The notes below the pieces were generated by a model that was not told the DNA's origin, made no database searches, and saw only the letters and a list, made by a program, of their open reading frames with translations. The position numbers and the translations under genes were made by a program. This document shows positions 44,698 through 52,998 of a stretch of DNA of 64,000 nucleotides, one piece after another. The first letter of the stretch is position 1; the number at the start of each line of letters is the position of its first letter. Source of the stretch: UBA10364 sp038139395 (GTDB taxonomy: Bacteria; Bacteroidota; Bacteroidia; Flavobacteriales; Schleiferiaceae); contig JAYOSU010000003.1 in NCBI GenBank assembly GCA_038139395.1, forward strand, positions 1 to 64,000. Direction: 5' to 3'.

Positions 44698-46095
44698 TTA
44701 AAATTTAACCGTAACCCCGGTACTTAAAACAGAGAGTGAATTTGAGTAGGATACGGCATTTGAATAATCAGCACTGTACATGTAATATTGTTTGTCTCTA
44801 ATTATTTGTCCGTAAGAAAAAAAATAGGTGGTATTTCCAGATCTAATACTAGCACCTAAACCGGTTTGTATTTGCGGACCAAGAGATTCTTGCGCGCTAT
44901 TTATATAAGTAGCGCCGCCGCATATTGTGAGTACTCCAAGCCTAATTTCTCCTGCAGCACCTAATCTATGTGTAGGTGTCAATAGTGAATCAATGGCATT
45001 GTTTAAGTATCTTTCATACTCGCTAATCATCCTGCCAACGCCTGTGGGAATATAGGCATAGTTTACAGTAAATAATCCCACACGACCTGCGACAAATGTT
45101 ATTCCGCTACTCAATTTTGGAGCAGTCAACATGGACCATTGATAATCCTCACCTAAACCTATTTGGCTTGTAAATTCAGAAGGAACAGATGGCCGGTCAA
45201 TTATGAATTTGGTTTCCCATTCCTGAGTAAAACCTAAAATGCTGGGTAATTCTATGGCTGCAGCAAATCTAACGGATTGAATAGGACGATAATACAATCC
45301 TATATTCCCTGTAATGCCAATTGCACTATTTTTCCACCATTCTTCCATATCAAATTGGATCAGGTCGGAGGTCTCATTGAAAATTTCGTAGTGCTCTACC
45401 TCAACGGATTCAAAAGAGTGCATGATACTCAAAGCTCCTCCAACATATAACCTTTGCGAAATTCCTTTCCCTGCTCCTGCAGTCCATCTATTTTTAAGAC
45501 CCTTTCTAAAGTAGAGATGTCTGGTATCTACATCATTTAGATTGGCACTCGAATAATATTCACCTGTATTACTATTGTAATCAATTCCATAGCTCTGGTA
45601 AATCATATGTTCATAAACACCTACATTCATTTCAAGTCCATCGGGAAGAGTACCGGCAGCATTGTTGATAAACTGATTAATTATGGAGCCCGAGTTTGCT
45701 TGATTGTTTCGGACTCTTGCTCTATACATTTGCTCGGTATTGTATGTGAAGAAAAAGTGCCAACCGTCATTAGGATTACGTGCAAGAAACCCTGCACTTC
45801 CAATATTTAAATTGGCGCTATTACCTATGGTTCCTCCTTTTGGATTCACGTTTCTTGAGCCAAAACTATTTGCATCGAATGAGAATACATCTTTGCGGTA
45901 CAGTCCGGCAGTCGCAGGGTTATGGGCAAGCGCTGTTAGAGAGCCACTCATAGCTATCATGTTACCTGCCATAGCATTGCTTCTACTATCACCAAAAGCC
46001 AATGGATTACTAAGTTCTGCGAAATAATCTAAATCCTGACCTTGAACAATAAGAGCGCTAAAAAATGCAAGCAGTAGAGTGAATTTTCTACTCAT
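44698..46095 (-). CDS. OmpP1/FadL-like outer-membrane protein
   Basis: 465 residues. A signal peptide (cleavage after QGQ, about residue 20) precedes a beta-barrel: the mature start has SNAMAGNMIAMSGSLTALAHNPATAGLY, the FadL/OmpP1 hatch-like feature, and the chain ends in TGVTVKF with a terminal Phe, the barrel-assembly signal. The ligand is unknown; hydrophobic compounds in relatives. It overlaps the lipoprotein gene upstream by ATGA, so the two products are made together. Confidence 0.82.
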   Translation of the reverse strand: MSRKFTLLLAFFSALIVQGQDLDYFAELSNPLAFGDSRSNAMAGNMIAMSGSLTALAHNPATAGLYRKDVFSFDANSFGSRNVNPKGGTIGNSANLNIGSAGFLARNPNDGWHFFFTYNTEQMYRARVRNNQANSGSIINQFINNAAGTLPDGLEMNVGVYEHMIYQSYGIDYNSNTGEYYSSANLNDVDTRHLYFRKGLKNRWTAGAGKGISQRLYVGGALSIMHSFESVEVEHYEIFNETSDLIQFDMEEWWKNSAIGITGNIGLYYRPIQSVRFAAAIELPSILGFTQEWETKFIIDRPSVPSEFTSQIGLGEDYQWSMLTAPKLSSGITFVAGRVGLFTVNYAYIPTGVGRMISEYERYLNNAIDSLLTPTHRLGAAGEIRLGVLTICGGATYINSAQESLGPQIQTGLGASIRSGNTTYFFSYGQIIRDKQYYMYSADYSNAVSYSNSLSVLSTGVTVKF

Positions 46096-47081
46096 CGCCT
46101 TCTGCTGTTTGAGCTATTAGAATTTGACGTCCGAGTATTTCTAGAAGGTGAAGGAGAATAACTGCGACTTGAATTATTAGTGCGCTCAGGAGACGATTGA
46201 TAGGATCTCGAGCGGTTATTATCATTATATATCCTAGCAGAGTTTTCCTTGCTAGACTGATATCGTTTGGTAGTGTAGCTTGATGCACTATTACTCCTTG
46301 GATAAGATGAGCGAACATTTTTTTGTGCCTGAGTTTCTTGCAGGGAAGTTGCAGATTCTATGATACCGCGCCATCCACTTGAAGTTGAAGACGATCCTCC
46401 CAATGTTCTGCCACTGCTTGTTCCTGATCCACGAAATGATTGGTATTTAGTTGGTCGACTTCCACTATATTTTGTTTTTATGGATGAATTTGTAGTACCT
46501 GATCCGGAACCAGAGGTTCCTGTGTTGGTCCACCCATTGTTATTACCCCATCCGTTGTTCCAACCCCAAGAATTACCATAAGGATTCCATCCATAACTGT
46601 AGGGGTCATACATGCCGTATCCCCATCCGTTATTCCAGCTGGTATGGTATGAATTCCACCCATTGTTGTATCCCCAGCTATTCCCTATTCCCCAGCCATA
46701 ATTTGAAAGCCAATAGGGGTTATTTCCTGAAGACCAAGGATTGAACATAGGTCCATATCCTCCAAAAAAGGAAAATGGACCACCAAAATGAGTGTTGTTA
46801 CCAATCCCCCAGTTAGATCCGGGCGAGCCATACAGGCCCGTGCTGTTTGAATTATCAGATGGGCGAGTACTAGTTTCTGAAGTATCTGTCCAAAATCCAT
46901 CCATATCTTCCTCTGTGTAAACATGAGGAAGGGATAATGAAGTGCGGGCAAATTGTGGTGAAGGCAGAGTTGGGTCGTAGTAATTTTCGTCTTCTGCAAA
47001 GTTATCTGCTAAGGAGATTGCATTCGAGCAACTAGTTAATACTAAACAACTAATCACCAATAAAAAGATGCCTTTCCTCAT
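46092..47081 (-). CDS. Low-complexity Gly/Asn/Trp/Tyr-rich lipoprotein
   Basis: 329 residues. Lipobox SCLVLTSCSN (Cys near residue 18). Residues 80-190 are extremely rich in Gly, Asn, Trp and Tyr (for example NSWGYNNGWNSYHTSWNNGW); residues 190-329 are rich in Ser, Arg, Asn and Thr, ending SNSSNSRRR. Such proteins adjacent to proS in Bacteroidota are often mislabelled prolyl-tRNA synthetase. No known domain; the coupled FadL-like barrel suggests a surface or adhesive partner, which is an inference. ATG 47081 is chosen because it starts the lipoprotein signal directly. Confidence 0.75.
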   Translation of the reverse strand: MRKGIFLLVISCLVLTSCSNAISLADNFAEDENYYDPTLPSPQFARTSLSLPHVYTEEDMDGFWTDTSETSTRPSDNSNSTGLYGSPGSNWGIGNNTHFGGPFSFFGGYGPMFNPWSSGNNPYWLSNYGWGIGNSWGYNNGWNSYHTSWNNGWGYGMYDPYSYGWNPYGNSWGWNNGWGNNNGWTNTGTSGSGSGTTNSSIKTKYSGSRPTKYQSFRGSGTSSGRTLGGSSSTSSGWRGIIESATSLQETQAQKNVRSSYPRSNSASSYTTKRYQSSKENSARIYNDNNRSRSYQSSPERTNNSSRSYSPSPSRNTRTSNSNSSNSRRR

Positions 47082-47089
47082 AACTTCTG

Positions 47090-47097
47090 TAAGTTTG
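47090..47097 (+). promoter_or_regulatory. Candidate -7 box for proS
   Basis: TAAGTTTG fits TAnnTTTG, 40 bases before the proS ATG, in the 56-bp divergent spacer. A -33 TTG is not found. Confidence 0.35.
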
Positions 47098-47137
47098 CGT
47101 TTCAATTTACAAAGAACAAAAGTTATACCAAGATATA

Positions 47138-48613
47138 ATGGGAAAGCATTTGACCTCACGAGAACAGGATTATTCCAAATGGTACAATGAATTAGTAGTA
47201 AAAGCTGATTTAGCTCAAAATTCTGGTGTTCGCGGCTCCATGGTAATTAAGCCCTATGGTTTTGCTATATGGGAAAGTATTCAAGCTGATTTAGATCGTC
47301 GTTTCAAGGAAACAGGTCACATGAATGCCTATTTTCCGTTATTCATTCCGAAATCATATTTTTCTAAAGAAGCTTCGCACGTTGACGGATTTGCGAAGGA
47401 GTGTGCCGTGGTGACCCACTACAGACTCAAGGATGATCCTAATGGAGGTGGAGTTGTGGTTGACCCATCTGCTAAACTAGAAGAAGAATTAATTGTTCGT
47501 CCTACATCTGAAACGATTATTTGGGATACCTATAAAGATTGGATTCAGAGTTACCGAGACTTGCCAATTTTAGTCAATCAATGGGCAAATGTGGTACGTT
47601 GGGAAATGCGGACACGACTTTTCTTAAGAACAGCGGAGTTCTTATGGCAAGAAGGCCATACAGCACATGCCACTGAAAGAGAAGCCATTCAGGAGGCAGA
47701 AACCATGTTAGATGTGTATGCGACTTTCGTTGAAGAGGTTATGGCTATACCTGTATTACGCGGATTGAAGTCAGAAGGGGAACGATTTGCCGGTGCCTTG
47801 GAGACGTATTGTATTGAAGCATTGATGCAAGATGGAAAGGCACTACAGGCGGGTACTTCGCATTTCCTTGGTCAGAATTTTGCAAAGGCTTTTGACGTCA
47901 AATTTCAGACTAAAGAAGGTACTCAAGAATATGTGTGGGCAACTTCCTGGGGAGTGAGTACAAGATTGATGGGCGCTCTAATTATGACGCATAGCGATGA
48001 CAACGGTTTAGTTTTACCCCCGAAGCTAGCTCCATATCAAGTGGTGATTGTTCCAATATACAAAGGTGAAGAGCAATTAGCGGCAATTTCTGAAGTAGCT
48101 GAAGGACTGATGAAGCAGCTTCGTTTAGCAGGAGTAACTGTCAAGTTTGACAATAGAGATACTCACAAACCCGGTTGGAAATTTAATCAATACGAACTAC
48201 AAGGAGTTCCAATTAGAATAGCAATTGGACCAAAAGATTTGGAAAAAGGATCCGTGGAAGTTGCGCGTCGCGATACTTTAACGAAACAATTTATGAAACA
48301 AGAGGAAGTCGCTTCTGCAGTTCCTTTGTTGCTTGATAAAATTCAGGTTTCGCTTTTTGATAAAGCACTTCGTTTTAGAGAGGAAAATAGTAAGACCGCG
48401 GATACATGGGAAGAGTTTGAATCTTTAATGAAAGGGAACCCAGGATTTGTTTACGCACATTGGGACGGAACTACATTAACTGAAAATAAAATCAAGGAGC
48501 TAACCAAAGCGACCATTCGCTGCATACCACTGGACGCTGCCAAGGAAGAAGGTAAGTGTATTTTAACTGGTAATCCGAGCATTCAGCGCGTTGTTTTTGC
48601 GAAAGCCTATTAA
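47138..48613 (+). CDS. proS: Prolyl-tRNA synthetase, editing-free (ProS type 3)
   Basis: A 491-residue class II synthetase. Motif 2 region FLRTAEFLWQEGHTAH, motif 1 KPYGFAIWESIQ and motif 3 near LMGALIMTHSDDNG are clear. RPTSETIIWDTYKDWI matches the eukaryote/archaea-like form, and the INS editing domain of the bacterial-type enzyme is absent, as is usual in Bacteroidota. The C-terminal anticodon and zinc-like domain is present with ILTGNPS. Confidence 0.97.
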   Translation: MGKHLTSREQDYSKWYNELVVKADLAQNSGVRGSMVIKPYGFAIWESIQADLDRRFKETGHMNAYFPLFIPKSYFSKEASHVDGFAKECAVVTHYRLKDDPNGGGVVVDPSAKLEEELIVRPTSETIIWDTYKDWIQSYRDLPILVNQWANVVRWEMRTRLFLRTAEFLWQEGHTAHATEREAIQEAETMLDVYATFVEEVMAIPVLRGLKSEGERFAGALETYCIEALMQDGKALQAGTSHFLGQNFAKAFDVKFQTKEGTQEYVWATSWGVSTRLMGALIMTHSDDNGLVLPPKLAPYQVVIVPIYKGEEQLAAISEVAEGLMKQLRLAGVTVKFDNRDTHKPGWKFNQYELQGVPIRIAIGPKDLEKGSVEVARRDTLTKQFMKQEEVASAVPLLLDKIQVSLFDKALRFREENSKTADTWEEFESLMKGNPGFVYAHWDGTTLTENKIKELTKATIRCIPLDAAKEEGKCILTGNPSIQRVVFAKAY

Positions 48614-48645
48614 CCGAAAAAAACTTTAAATTTTCATATAAGGTG

Positions 48646-48675
48646 TTGCAGAACTGAAAAAGCTTGTTACATTTG
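48646..48675 (+). promoter_or_regulatory. Promoter of tRNA-Glu and rpsT
   Basis: TTG (48646-48648), exactly 19 bases, TACATTTG (48668-48675): a near-ideal TTG-N19-TAnnTTTG Bacteroidota promoter. Transcription would begin about 35 bases before the tRNA. Confidence 0.75.
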
Positions 48676-48715
48676 CACTCCCTTAATAAAATAGGGGAAT
48701 GTTCTGGAACATTTT

Positions 48716-48788
48716 GGCCCGTTCGTCTAGCGGTCCAGGACGCCGCCCTTTCACGGCGGAAACACGGGTTCGATTCCCGTACGGGTCA
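48716..48788 (+). tRNA. tRNA-Glu (TTC)
   Basis: A full cloverleaf: 7-bp acceptor (48716-48722 with 48781-48787, one G-U pair), anticodon stem CCGCC/GGCGG (48743-48747 with 48755-48759), loop with anticodon TTC at 48750-48752, T stem ACGGG/CCCGT with TTCGATT loop, discriminator A at 48788. The 3' CCA is not encoded. It lies 24 bases before rpsT and may be processed from a shared precursor. Confidence 0.97.
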
Positions 48789-48812
48789 CAACTAAAAACT
48801 AAAATTAAAGAC

Positions 48813-49064
48813 ATGGCAAATCATAAGTCGGCTTTAAAAAGAATTCGTCAAACAGCTAAAAGAGCTGCGCACAATCGTTACTACCACAAAACGACACGTA
48901 ACGCTGTGAGAAAACTTCGAGGTACCACTGATGCAGGTGAAGCAGCAGAAATGTTTCCCCGCGTAGCTTCTATGTTGGATAAGTTAGCCAAGCGCAACAT
49001 TATTCATAAAAAGAAAGCTTCAAATTTGAAGTCAAGCTTAGCAAAGCATGTAGCTGCGCTATAA
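48813..49064 (+). CDS. rpsT: 30S ribosomal protein S20
   Basis: An 83-residue helical primary 16S binding protein. MANHKSALKRIRQTAKRAAHN is the usual start, and the C-terminal region IIHKKKASNLKSSLAKHVA is typical. The ATG at 48813 is chosen although the frame stays open upstream through the tRNA. No separate promoter is visible between tRNA and rpsT. Confidence 0.97.
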   Translation: MANHKSALKRIRQTAKRAAHNRYYHKTTRNAVRKLRGTTDAGEAAEMFPRVASMLDKLAKRNIIHKKKASNLKSSLAKHVAAL

Positions 49065-49094
49065 GTTTAACTTAAACAGTGGAAAGATTATTTG

Positions 49095-49121
49095 ACCCAT
49101 TCCGAAAGGAATGGGTTTTTT
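49095..49121 (+). terminator. Rho-independent terminator of rpsT
   Basis: A perfect 9-bp stem (49095-49103 with 49108-49116), a GAAA tetraloop and a T run (49116-49121). Confidence 0.9.
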
Positions 49122-49284
49122 ATTGCGCTTTTTCCGCAGCAAGTTCAAATCGTTTTAGCATCAAAAGAAGACCAAAATTTCCGCCGAAAATGAACGATTG
49201 AACCAATTGTTCATTGTTCTGAAGGTAAAATGCTGCAATACCTGCACTAATGCCGGTTACAAATAGAAAGGTTTTGGAATTCAT
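49120..49284 (-). CDS. Small hydrophobic protein, 54 residues
   Basis: ATG 49284 (plus-strand CAT at 49282-49284) opens a 54-codon frame to TAA at 49120-49122. The product has two hydrophobic helices (FLFVTGISAGIAAFYL near 6-21 and QSFIFGGNFGLLLML near 29-43) and a charged tail KRFELAAEKAQ, the look of a small two-helix membrane protein. Its stop touches the T run of the rpsT terminator. I know no family. The protein-like character and fit into an otherwise empty 399-bp gap support it; it could be a chance frame. Confidence 0.5.
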   Translation of the reverse strand: MNSKTFLFVTGISAGIAAFYLQNNEQLVQSFIFGGNFGLLLMLKRFELAAEKAQ

Positions 49285-49463
49285 TGGGTAATAGAGGTAA
49301 ATTTCTGTTGTAGGTGGGAGGTAGGGTCAAACCTCTAACTAATTACTTTGTGATAGAACAAGAATGTCAACAAGAAAGTTTTGAATTATTCAAAGTTCTC
49401 ACCACAAAATAGAAAAGGTAATAATGATAATTAACTTGAAATCAGTTTTACTTTTTAATGCTT

Positions 49464-51242
49464 TTATCCTTGATATAAAGAGTCTATCTGACTCTCATAC
49501 TTTGCTAAAATGGGTTTGCGTTTCACTTTGAAAGTAGGCGTCAAGCATCCATTGTCTACAGTGAATTCATCTATATCAATTATAATCTTCTTGATTTTTT
49601 CCCATTGACCAAAATTGGCATTGGCTTTTTCAACATCTTTCCAAACACGATCTACAATTCGCTGGTCTTTTGACATCGTTGAGAAATCTGTGTATTCAAT
49701 ATCATGTCTTGAACACCATTCTTTAACTCCATCTTCATTCAAGATACATATGGCCGATGGAAAATTCCTTCCTTCACCCACAACCATGCTTTGAGCAATT
49801 AGGTGAGAGCCTTTAAGTTCGTTCTCTATAAGTTGAGGTGCTATATATTTTCCAGCGGACGTTTTGAACATCTCTTTCTTTCGGTCGGTAATCTTGATAA
49901 AGCCGTCGTCTATTACTCCTATATCTCCTGTGTGAAACCATCCGTCGGTCATAACCTCTGCGGTCAGTTCAGGCTGTTTGTAATAACCCATCATTATGTT
50001 GGGGCCTTTTGCTAAGATTTCACCATCGCTAGCAATTTTAGCTTCTACACCTTTAATGCATTTTCCTACATAACCAACTCGAATCATCCCGGGTTCAGCG
50101 GTAGTATTCACGGAAATCACAGGGGCGGTTTCAGTAAGTCCGTAGCCTTCAAGTATAGGCGCTCCCATCCCAGAAAAGAATCGTAATAAACGGGGTTGTA
50201 ATGCTGCGGAACCACAGGCGATTGCCGCGACATTGGTCATCCCTAATGCTGCACGTATTTTGCTAAACACAAGTTTGTCCGCTATACCAAGTTTCCAATG
50301 GTAGAAGGAGCCATTGGCATGTTCAGGTTCCCATTTCAATGCTAGAGAAACAGCCCATTCGAATATTTTTGCTTTCACACCTCCAGCAGAGGTTCCGTTT
50401 GCCACTATACCGTCAAAAAATTTCTCAAGCAGTCTTGGAACAGCGGAAAAGATGTTTGGCTGAACCATATTAAGATCTGCCTTTAAAGTATCTAATCCCT
50501 CAGCATAATAAATGGACGCGCCGTTGTACATGTAGAGATATTGAATAAAGCGTTCAAAACTGTGACAAACTGGGAGAAAACTCAATGTTTTTGCCTGTCC
50601 TTTTGTGAGCCCCGGAATTCTTGGCGTTGAAGCAATTACCGTCGTGGAAATATTCGCGTGACTGAGCATAACACCTTTGGGCAATCCAGTGGTGCCTGAA
50701 GTATAAATAATGGTGGCCAAATCCTCTGGTTTGACAGCAGACATGAAATCCTCAACTTCACTTTGTCTTTTTGGATCCGTACCTAATTTGGTGACTTCGG
50801 ACCAATGATTTCGCCCTTTGTATTTTTCAAATGAATATACTTTTTTCAATGTAGGACACTTGTCCAAAACATTACTCACTTTATCATAGAGTTCGTCATT
50901 GGAAACGAAACAATAGATGCTTTCAGAATGATTGAAAATATACTCATAATCATCCTCTGTCATGGTTGGATAAATTGGTACATCTACCGCGCCGATTTGC
51001 AAAAGCGCATGATCCATTATATTCCATTCACATCTATTGTTATGAGCAATTAGAGCTACTTTATCTCCATGTTTAATACCTAATTCTAGCAAGCCACGGG
51101 AGGCTTCATTGACGGCATCAATAAATTCACTGGTACTATAGCTTTTCCATTCTCCGCCAACCTTGGAAGATACCATGACTTCTAATGGAAAATGTTCTTG
51201 TTGGAATCTAGGGAAATCAAATAAGCGCGTTGGTTCGTTCAT
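49464..51242 (-). CDS. Long-chain fatty acid-CoA ligase
   Basis: A 592-residue AMP-binding enzyme. The P-loop-like core IIYTSGTTGLPKGVMLSHANI lies near residues 178-198; LEGYGLTETAPVISVN, TGDIGVIDDGFIKITDR and KMFKTSAGKYIAPQ-like EMFKTSAGKYIAPQ are the adenylation and hinge motifs. It activates fatty acids to acyl-CoA for membrane lipids or oxidation; the long-chain type is suggested by length and similarity to FadD15-like (FAA1-type) enzymes. It is a single gene, 75 bp downstream of the amidohydrolase start-side neighbour. Confidence 0.92.
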   Translation of the reverse strand: MNEPTRLFDFPRFQQEHFPLEVMVSSKVGGEWKSYSTSEFIDAVNEASRGLLELGIKHGDKVALIAHNNRCEWNIMDHALLQIGAVDVPIYPTMTEDDYEYIFNHSESIYCFVSNDELYDKVSNVLDKCPTLKKVYSFEKYKGRNHWSEVTKLGTDPKRQSEVEDFMSAVKPEDLATIIYTSGTTGLPKGVMLSHANISTTVIASTPRIPGLTKGQAKTLSFLPVCHSFERFIQYLYMYNGASIYYAEGLDTLKADLNMVQPNIFSAVPRLLEKFFDGIVANGTSAGGVKAKIFEWAVSLALKWEPEHANGSFYHWKLGIADKLVFSKIRAALGMTNVAAIACGSAALQPRLLRFFSGMGAPILEGYGLTETAPVISVNTTAEPGMIRVGYVGKCIKGVEAKIASDGEILAKGPNIMMGYYKQPELTAEVMTDGWFHTGDIGVIDDGFIKITDRKKEMFKTSAGKYIAPQLIENELKGSHLIAQSMVVGEGRNFPSAICILNEDGVKEWCSRHDIEYTDFSTMSKDQRIVDRVWKDVEKANANFGQWEKIKKIIIDIDEFTVDNGCLTPTFKVKRKPILAKYESQIDSLYQG

Positions 51243-51317
51243 GATATCTATTATGTGGTTATTCTGAGTTTTGTGATTGTCAATATAGTAAAAAAGGTCA
51301 ATTTGACACTTACTCTA

Positions 51318-52943
51318 CTACCTTGAATATACCAAGTCCCCGGAGATTATGGTATGTTCAACTTTACAGGTCTTCCGATCTCGTTGGACTGAATCAAAGA
51401 GGTTCTGATTTAATACGGTGAAATTTGCTTTTTGACCAATGGTAATGCTACCATAATCATTTTCCCCAAAGGCACTATAGGATGCTCCATAAGTCATTCC
51501 ATGTAGTGCTTGTTCAGCGCTTAATTTTTGGTCAGCCAAAAAGCCATTTTCAGGCCAATTATGCTTATCGGTTCTGTCTACTGCGGCAAAAAAAGTATGT
51601 AATGGATCTATGTGCTCAATGGGGAAATCGGTTCCCAAAGCAACTAATCCTGCGGCATTGAGTATTCTTTTATAACTGTAGGCATGATGTATTCTATGTG
51701 CACCCAATCTGTTTTCTGCCCAATACATATCACTTGTGGCATGGGTAGGTTGAATAGAGGCAATAATATTTGGATGTGCGTAATAAGCGCTGTCTTTCGG
51801 AGTCATTATTTGAGCATGTTCCACACGGAAACGCAAATCAAGAGTTGTATCCAACGTATTGAAGCTTTTTAATAAAATTCGGTGCGCACTGTCGCCAATG
51901 GCATGAACGCAAAGTTGCCAGCTATTTTTTACGCATCTATCTCTTAGTTCATCAAGTTCTTGTGGACTTAGTAGCGGAAGTCCATAGTGTTGAGGCAGAT
52001 CATGATAAGGTGCTCTTAATAATGCGCCTCTTGAGCCTAGGGCTCCGTCTAAATAGGCTTTTACGCTTTGAACTCGAAGCAGATCATTGTGTATGGGGCC
52101 GTATTCTTCAAAATAGTTTAAATCACTTTCGGTGTTCGAAATCATTGCATTTACCATTATGCCGAACGCTCCTTCTTCCTGCAATGAATCAAGTATTAGA
52201 ATTTTATCTGTAGATAGACCAGCATCGGTCATGGCTGTTAAACCGTACTTCACCAAACTGTCTTGCGCTCGCAAAAGTGCCTTCCTCCAGAATTCGGAGG
52301 AACGTTTGGGTAAATTAACCAAAGATTCGGCGTTATCTATCAATATCCCGTTTAGGATGGAACCTCCTTCAACTATGAGTTCATTAGATATATTGAAGGC
52401 CTGCAGAACCTCTTTATTCACCCAAGCGGCGTGGCCATCAATTCGCGTTAAATAAATTTTAACACCTTCAAATTGGTCCAAGTCCTGTGAAGTTGGAAAT
52501 TCTTGATTGGGCCAATCGTTTTGGTCCCAACCTCTTCCTATAATCCATGGGGTCGAAGGATTATTTTGAATGAAGTCAGCGATTCGTTTAATGCACTCAT
52601 CTTTGCTAGTAGCACCAAAAAGATTCACCATGTTGAGCATTTCTGCGTAACCAAATAAATGTCCGTGAGCGTCTATAAAACCAGGATATAAATACGTACC
52701 AGAAAGATCAATAACCTCGGTAGCAGAGGGCGGATTATCATCTGCCTGAAGTGTTCCCATGTTGGCTATAATACCGTCATTAATTCCTATCCATTGTCTA
52801 GGTCTGCCTTTTTCACTATTTGGGATGTTCATATCATAGAATACCACATCGTATTGAGGAGTTGCTGTGCAACTAAATAGAATGATTAGCAGCAGCAGGT
52901 TATAAACAAAAAAGCCGCGAAAAGTGTGAGAAAGATTGCGCAT
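51318..52943 (-). CDS. Amidohydrolase family 3 lipoprotein (YtcJ-like)
   Basis: 541 residues. A lipoprotein signal (LLLLIILFSCTATP) exports it. The metal-dependent hydrolase core starts with the metal motif PGFIDAHGHLFG, and has IGRGWDQNDWP, VKAYLDGALGSRGALL (carbamylated-Lys region), VHAIGDSAHR, FRVEHAQIM and LGTDFPIEHIDPL in the order of PF07969. The substrate is unknown. ATG 52943 gives the signal peptide; the frame continues further upstream. It diverges from purL over 55 bp. Confidence 0.88.
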   Translation of the reverse strand: MRNLSHTFRGFFVYNLLLLIILFSCTATPQYDVVFYDMNIPNSEKGRPRQWIGINDGIIANMGTLQADDNPPSATEVIDLSGTYLYPGFIDAHGHLFGYAEMLNMVNLFGATSKDECIKRIADFIQNNPSTPWIIGRGWDQNDWPNQEFPTSQDLDQFEGVKIYLTRIDGHAAWVNKEVLQAFNISNELIVEGGSILNGILIDNAESLVNLPKRSSEFWRKALLRAQDSLVKYGLTAMTDAGLSTDKILILDSLQEEGAFGIMVNAMISNTESDLNYFEEYGPIHNDLLRVQSVKAYLDGALGSRGALLRAPYHDLPQHYGLPLLSPQELDELRDRCVKNSWQLCVHAIGDSAHRILLKSFNTLDTTLDLRFRVEHAQIMTPKDSAYYAHPNIIASIQPTHATSDMYWAENRLGAHRIHHAYSYKRILNAAGLVALGTDFPIEHIDPLHTFFAAVDRTDKHNWPENGFLADQKLSAEQALHGMTYGASYSAFGENDYGSITIGQKANFTVLNQNLFDSVQRDRKTCKVEHTIISGDLVYSR

Positions 52944-52973
52944 TTGATTCAAATGTGTTGGTATTAGAATATG

Positions 52974-52981
52974 TAAATTTG
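52974..52981 (+). promoter_or_regulatory. Candidate -7 box for purL
   Basis: TAAATTTG fits TAnnTTTG, 17 bases before the purL ATG. The leader would be about 10 bases. The nearest TTG is 13 bases upstream, too close. Confidence 0.4.
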
Positions 52982-52998
52982 CACAAAATCTTTTCAAC

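Noticed and set aside
46092..47081. Naming the low-complexity lipoprotein a prolyl-tRNA synthetase
   Set aside because: It has a lipobox and no synthetase motif; the real proS is the divergent neighbour.
48699..48812. An open frame that would extend rpsT upstream to 48699
   Set aside because: It runs through the tRNA-Glu gene; S20 starts normally at ATG 48813.
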